From a virus, in IMG/VR virus record IMGVR_UViG_3300031565_000118, positions 1-40,853 of that record: a stretch of 40,853 nucleotides of DNA. One strand, given 5' to 3'. Numbering within the stretch: the first letter of the stretch is position 1; every line of letters starts with the position of its first letter. The translations under genes and the position numbers were made by a program. The notes beneath the pieces were generated by a model. The model was not told where the DNA came from. It searched no databases and was given only the letters and a program-made list of their open reading frames with translations. This document shows, one piece after another, positions 38,258 through 40,853 of this stretch.

Positions 38258-38528
38258 ATTTGTCAAACTGGTGGCCTTGCTCATCCTGTTCGCTTATGAG
38301 AAAGGGTATGACCTCACCTTTGGAGATGCTTATGCTCACGATGGGCATATCGATGATAGCTTTCATTATAAGCGGTTGGCGATTGACTTCAATCTTTTTA
38401 AGAATGGAAAATACCTGACTAAAACGGCAGACCATGAACCGCTCGGCCTATTTTGGGAATCCATAGGGGGATCCTGGGGAGGCCGGTGGAATGATGGGAA
38501 CCATTACAGTCTAGGAGAAAGGAGGTAA
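38232..38528 (+). CDS. Endolysin, M15 (VanY-like) L-Ala-D-Glu or D-Ala-D-Ala peptidase
   Basis: This 98-residue protein has the full pattern of a phage M15 peptidase. It starts with QSKFVKLVALLILFAYEKGYDLTFGDAYA (read in parts). FHYKRLAIDFNLFKNGKYL holds His44 and Asp51 for zinc, and the end has WGGRWNDGNHYS with the third ligand His. It cleaves peptidoglycan cross-bridges during lysis. It has no signal peptide, so it needs a holin. Single-domain enzymes of this size are usual for phages of Gram-negative hosts. Confidence 0.88.
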   Translation: MALRKQQSKFVKLVALLILFAYEKGYDLTFGDAYAHDGHIDDSFHYKRLAIDFNLFKNGKYLTKTADHEPLGLFWESIGGSWGGRWNDGNHYSLGERR

Positions 38529-38533
38529 AAGCT

Positions 38534-38749
38534 ATGGACTGGTGGCAAATCGCATTAGGTTTACTCGGTATTGTAATCGCCGCTTATGCAGGCGGCAAGG
38601 CAATGGTTCACGGCAAAATAAAACAGCTCCGGGAACTGGCAAGGTCGATGGATGAGGCGTTGCAGGAAACCGGACCGGGAGGCCAGAATCTCACCAAAGA
38701 AGAGATTTTGGATATTTGGACAGATTTCAAAGTATTGGTGGGGTTTTAA
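38534..38749 (+). CDS. Small N-terminally anchored membrane protein (lysis region)
   Basis: This 71-residue protein has AAAGGAGG and a spaced ATG. An N-terminal helix (WWQIALGLLGIVIAAYAG) spans the membrane, then a charged helix (KIKQLRELARSMDEALQE) follows. The layout resembles small holin or i-spanin-like proteins, but a spanin call would need a nearby outer-membrane partner. The next frames are two more small membrane or exported proteins. Confidence 0.5.
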   Translation: MDWWQIALGLLGIVIAAYAGGKAMVHGKIKQLRELARSMDEALQETGPGGQNLTKEEILDIWTDFKVLVGF

Positions 38750-38750
38750 T

Positions 38751-38849
38751 ATGATCATTACACCATCACTAGTTTTAGCATGGATTCTCGTGTTTAAACA
38801 ACTCAAGGATCTATTTTCAAAGAAGAAAGGGGAGAAAAAAGAGAAATGA
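38751..38849 (+). CDS. Tiny membrane protein
   Basis: This 32-residue reading frame directly follows the previous stop. One hydrophobic segment (IITPSLVLAWILVF) is followed by a Lys-rich tail (KKKGEKKEK). No strong ribosome site is visible, so it may be translated by coupling. It overlaps the next gene (ATGA). It could be an antiholin-like peptide; too short for confidence. Confidence 0.35.
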   Translation: MIITPSLVLAWILVFKQLKDLFSKKKGEKKEK

Positions 38850-39265
38850 GAAATCTATTACTCATAGCTCTGATGGGAGCGTTTCTGGTTGCTTCAGGGT
38901 TTGGCACATGCCAGATCCAGGCCCCGGTCATTGACAAGACCGTATTGATGGAAGTCACAACTTCGACTCTGGGCTATCTCATCGGGAAGAAGTACCCGGA
39001 GATCAAGGATACTATTCTCGAATATTCAATGGACTTGATGCAGGGAGAAGATGCCGACGACTTCAAGTTCGATCTGAATAAGGGAACGGACTGGTTGCTG
39101 AATCAGCTTACCGAAGATCCTTATTTGAGAATGCAACTTGTGAGGATTCTGCCAAAGGTTGAGCTCAAGCAGGAGATGGAATTGCTACCGGCCTCGAGTG
39201 CCTGGATGGAGAGAGTAAAGGGCTTGCTTGATGATTTTATAGCAGGGTTGCAGGCGGCTTCGTAG
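38846..39265 (+). CDS. Exported protein at the end of the lysis region
   Basis: This 139-residue protein has a signal peptide or lipid-anchor-like start (MRNLLLIALMGAFLVASGFGTC) with a Cys at 22 in a weak lipobox (GFGTC). The mature part is helical (VLMEVTTSTLGYLIGKKYPEIKDTILEYS, read in parts). It is the last + strand gene. An outer-membrane-facing spanin partner is possible but cannot be confirmed. Confidence 0.5.
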   Translation: MRNLLLIALMGAFLVASGFGTCQIQAPVIDKTVLMEVTTSTLGYLIGKKYPEIKDTILEYSMDLMQGEDADDFKFDLNKGTDWLLNQLTEDPYLRMQLVRILPKVELKQEMELLPASSAWMERVKGLLDDFIAGLQAAS

Positions 39266-39355
39266 GCCAGGATCTTAAAAGCCTAGCCTGAAGTCTTAGG
39301 GCCAGGGCCCCCACCACACAAAGAACCCACCATGCGCTTTTGTAGAGGTGTTTTG

Positions 39356-39622
39356 TCATTTGATACGGCGGCGTAAAAGAATCTCAAAGGCATTAACATG
39401 AAATGGTTCCCAGCCCTGCTCAATGAGAATATCTTTGTTTAGATCCTTCCAGATAATTCTTTTGACTTCCCATTGCTGATGATGGTCCCATTGGTCTGTT
39501 AATACAAACATAGAATCCTCCGGCCCTACCGTACTCGGAAGGCCTCCGTTGCCGGCCAGAACGATACACGCCCCGGCGATAACGATCGCGGCAATAAGAG
39601 GGATAATGTATTTTTGTTCCAT
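39356..39622 (-). CDS. Small single-pass exported protein
   Basis: This 88-residue protein is read leftward from ATG at 39622, with TGAGG upstream. An N-terminal helix (IIPLIAAIVIAGACIVLAG, about 6-24) is followed by a polar domain with QWDHHQQWEVKRIIW and a basic RRRIK tail. It follows the lipoprotein gene on the same strand, and the 90 bases to the end of the + strand genes hold only GC-rich convergent sequence. No family was recognised. Confidence 0.55.
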   Translation of the reverse strand: MEQKYIIPLIAAIVIAGACIVLAGNGGLPSTVGPEDSMFVLTDQWDHHQQWEVKRIIWKDLNKDILIEQGWEPFHVNAFEILLRRRIK

Positions 39623-39642
39623 CTCAAAACCTCATTTAAAGT

Positions 39643-39966
39643 TTAATCCAACCCCCGATCATACACCACACAACCGGCGTTCACTGTGCCATATCCCCAT
39701 AGAATCCACTGGCGGGCATCCTTCCAGATATGGGCCACGATGAGAGCTCCTACTCCAGTAAGGGAAAAATAGACAAGGCATTTCCGGTCGGAAGGATGTT
39801 CATCGAGGATAGGATTGTTCTCGTGGTTATTGGGATTATCAAGGGCTTTTTCTGTACTGTAATAATTTGCCGTATGAGCTGCCAGGAAGAATGCGCCAGC
39901 CACTTTCTCCTGGGTGGACCAAGCGCAGCTAGTTAGGATCAGGCAGGCTATGATGAGGGGTTTCAT
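39643..39966 (-). CDS. Predicted lipoprotein with hydrophobic helices
   Basis: This 107-residue protein has a lipobox (LTSC, Cys14) after a short hydrophobic core. The rest includes KVAGAFFLAAHTANYYSTEKAL, then ENNPILDEHPSDRKCLVYF and an amphipathic or membrane-inserting stretch (LTGVGALIVAHIW), ending RGLD. The N-P-I-L-x-x-HPS motif is familiar from small phage membrane proteins of unknown function. It is transcribed away from the integrase group and may be a lysogenic conversion gene. Confidence 0.6.
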   Translation of the reverse strand: MKPLIIACLILTSCAWSTQEKVAGAFFLAAHTANYYSTEKALDNPNNHENNPILDEHPSDRKCLVYFSLTGVGALIVAHIWKDARQWILWGYGTVNAGCVVYDRGLD

Positions 39967-40018
39967 TTGTTCCGAAGCCTCCCACAGAAAAAGGTTAATA
40001 ATTCTAACTACTTATCCC

Positions 40019-40047
40019 CAAAACCCGGTGCTATTTCGTTACCGGGT
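40019..40047 (-). terminator. Weak leftward terminator
   Basis: On the minus strand ACCCGGT pairs with ACCGGGT (+ strand 40041-40047 and 40023-40029) around an 11-base loop, followed by TTTT. It lies between the small charged gene and the lipoprotein gene and may reduce read-through from the integrase transcript. Confidence 0.5.
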
Positions 40048-40096
40048 GCGCCTTGCTGGGCGCGGGATTCAGAGGGTTGTTCCGAGGGTTTGCCGA

Positions 40097-40276
40097 TTAT
40101 CCATGATGCTTATCAAGTACATCATCAAGCCACCTATTAATATGATCTTTTGCAAATTCATCGTTTGGGTAAATCCTGTTTTTTCTTCGTGGTGCAAAGG
40201 GATCTTGCGGTATTCTAGGTTGCTCATAATTTATTTTCTTTGTGAACAATCCCTTAATCCAACTTACGACTTTCAC
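40097..40276 (-). CDS. Small charged protein coupled to the integrase
   Basis: This 59-residue reading frame starts at a GTG that overlaps the integrase stop (GTGA), with GGAGG 6 bases upstream. It is highly polar (WIKGLFTKKINYEQPRIPQDP, then KNRIYPNDEFAKDHINRWLDD). An excisionase-like helper is possible from its position only. It falls below the usual 60-residue cutoff and would be missed by a length filter. Confidence 0.6.
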   Translation of the reverse strand: MKVVSWIKGLFTKKINYEQPRIPQDPFAPRRKNRIYPNDEFAKDHINRWLDDVLDKHHG

Positions 40277-40853
40277 TCCCTACCTCCCATAACTTCAAGT
40301 TTTCTTAAATGGCGTATCCCCGGCCCCTTGTATACCTCAGTCGTCAGCTTGCTCCTGTGGCCGTGAATGGCCTGGACTTCTTCTAAATGATACCCGTCTG
40401 CGATTCTGTCCTTGATGGAACTGTGACGGCATTGGTGCAAATGAGCCTGTGGCAATCCATAGGCTCGTGCTGCCCGTTTGAATACTTTGCTCACCCGGTC
40501 AACCTGCAAGTGATTTCCCTTCTTTCCATGAAATACCCAAGGGACCGCGAGGCTGGGCTTCCGATTCAAGAGCATTTCCTTTGTTGTCTGGCTGTACGGC
40601 ATATCGAAAGGCGCGTGGTATTCATCCCCGCCCTTTCGCATCGGCACAACTTTGGTGCCTGAGACATGGCGCACGATTCGCAGGAGTCCCTGGTTGACGT
40701 CAACGCAATCCCATTGCAAAGCCACAACCTCGCCTATCCGGAGACCCATTTCGATAGAGAGGACTAGTGGGGGCTTGCAGAGTGGATCATCTACCAGTTT
40801 CCATATTCCCCAACGATCCTCGAGTTCAATATAGGGGGTAGGCTTCTTATCAA
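40273..40853 (-). CDS. int: Tyrosine recombinase (integrase), C-terminal part
   Basis: The frame is open to the right edge, so the N-terminal part is outside. The catalytic domain is complete: first Arg in MGLRIGEV, a Lys in VPMRKGG, HLHQCRHS with the His-x-x-Arg pair, a second His in IHGHRS and the nucleophile Tyr in TEVYKG. It joins phage and host DNA at the attachment sites. Its presence with the HTH switch shows a temperate phage. No attachment core can be seen in this window. Confidence 0.93.
   Translation of the reverse strand, partial: DKKPTPYIELEDRWGIWKLVDDPLCKPPLVLSIEMGLRIGEVVALQWDCVDVNQGLLRIVRHVSGTKVVPMRKGGDEYHAPFDMPYSQTTKEMLLNRKPSLAVPWVFHGKKGNHLQVDRVSKVFKRAARAYGLPQAHLHQCRHSSIKDRIADGYHLEEVQAIHGHRSKLTTEVYKGPGIRHLRKLEVMGGRE

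Noticed and set aside
39266-39355. Possible bidirectional terminator between convergent genes
   Set aside because: Only short GC-rich palindromic bits (GGGCCAGGGCCC) are visible, with no T-run on either side.

Overview
The window is almost entirely one tailed bacteriophage or prophage genome, most likely of podovirus (short-tail) type. The calls that support this are a large terminase, a P22-like portal, an acidic scaffold, an N4-gp56-family major capsid protein, a gp4/gp6-like adaptor, a large tail protein, candidate ejection proteins and a peptidase-type endolysin. The host cannot be named from this sequence. A membrane glycosyltransferase of a kind often seen in Desulfobacterota-like bacteria, Sec signal peptides and lipoboxes point to a Gram-negative, perhaps deltaproteobacterial, host (weak inference). 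Nearly all genes run on the + strand with ATGA/TAATG-type overlaps. The exceptions are an immunity gene at the left and a small integrase-linked group at the right.

Layout. 1-430: switch region with the start of a leftward gene, a leftward HTH gene, two identical 15-bp palindromic operators and a strong rightward promoter. 427-5270: early genes (HTH, small DNA-binding-like protein, MT-A70 methyltransferase, three PD-(D/E)XK-like nucleases, HNH nuclease, several small proteins, a replication-initiator-like protein). 5271-5382: four 14-bp iterons followed by a second strong promoter. 5383-10062: accessory cargo (family 2 glycosyltransferase, polysaccharide deacetylase, B12-binding radical SAM enzyme, small membrane proteins, methyltransferase, ClpP-like lipoprotein). 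10059-17320: packaging and head genes, with a terminator and structured RNA between terminase and portal. 17423-34891: tail and virion genes, several with Sec signal peptides, plus a polytopic GT-C-type glycosyltransferase. 34891-37221: two family 2 glycosyltransferases and a methyltransferase. 37221-39265: lysis region. 39356-40853 (minus strand): two exported small proteins, a small charged protein and the C-terminal part of a tyrosine integrase that runs off the right edge.

The most interesting theme is protein and cell-surface glycosylation. A 602-residue virion-like protein carries a Thr/Pro mucin-like domain of about 180 residues. Its gene overlaps that of a glycosyltransferase with a DSH metal motif, and a second glycosyltransferase and a methyltransferase follow. 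Elsewhere the phage carries a polyprenyl-phosphate-sugar-synthase-like GT2, a GT-C-type membrane glycosyltransferase and at least six late proteins with apparent Sec signals. Together these suggest a phage-encoded route for decorating virion or surface proteins. This is inference from gene content and order. All family assignments were made by reading motifs, without database searches.
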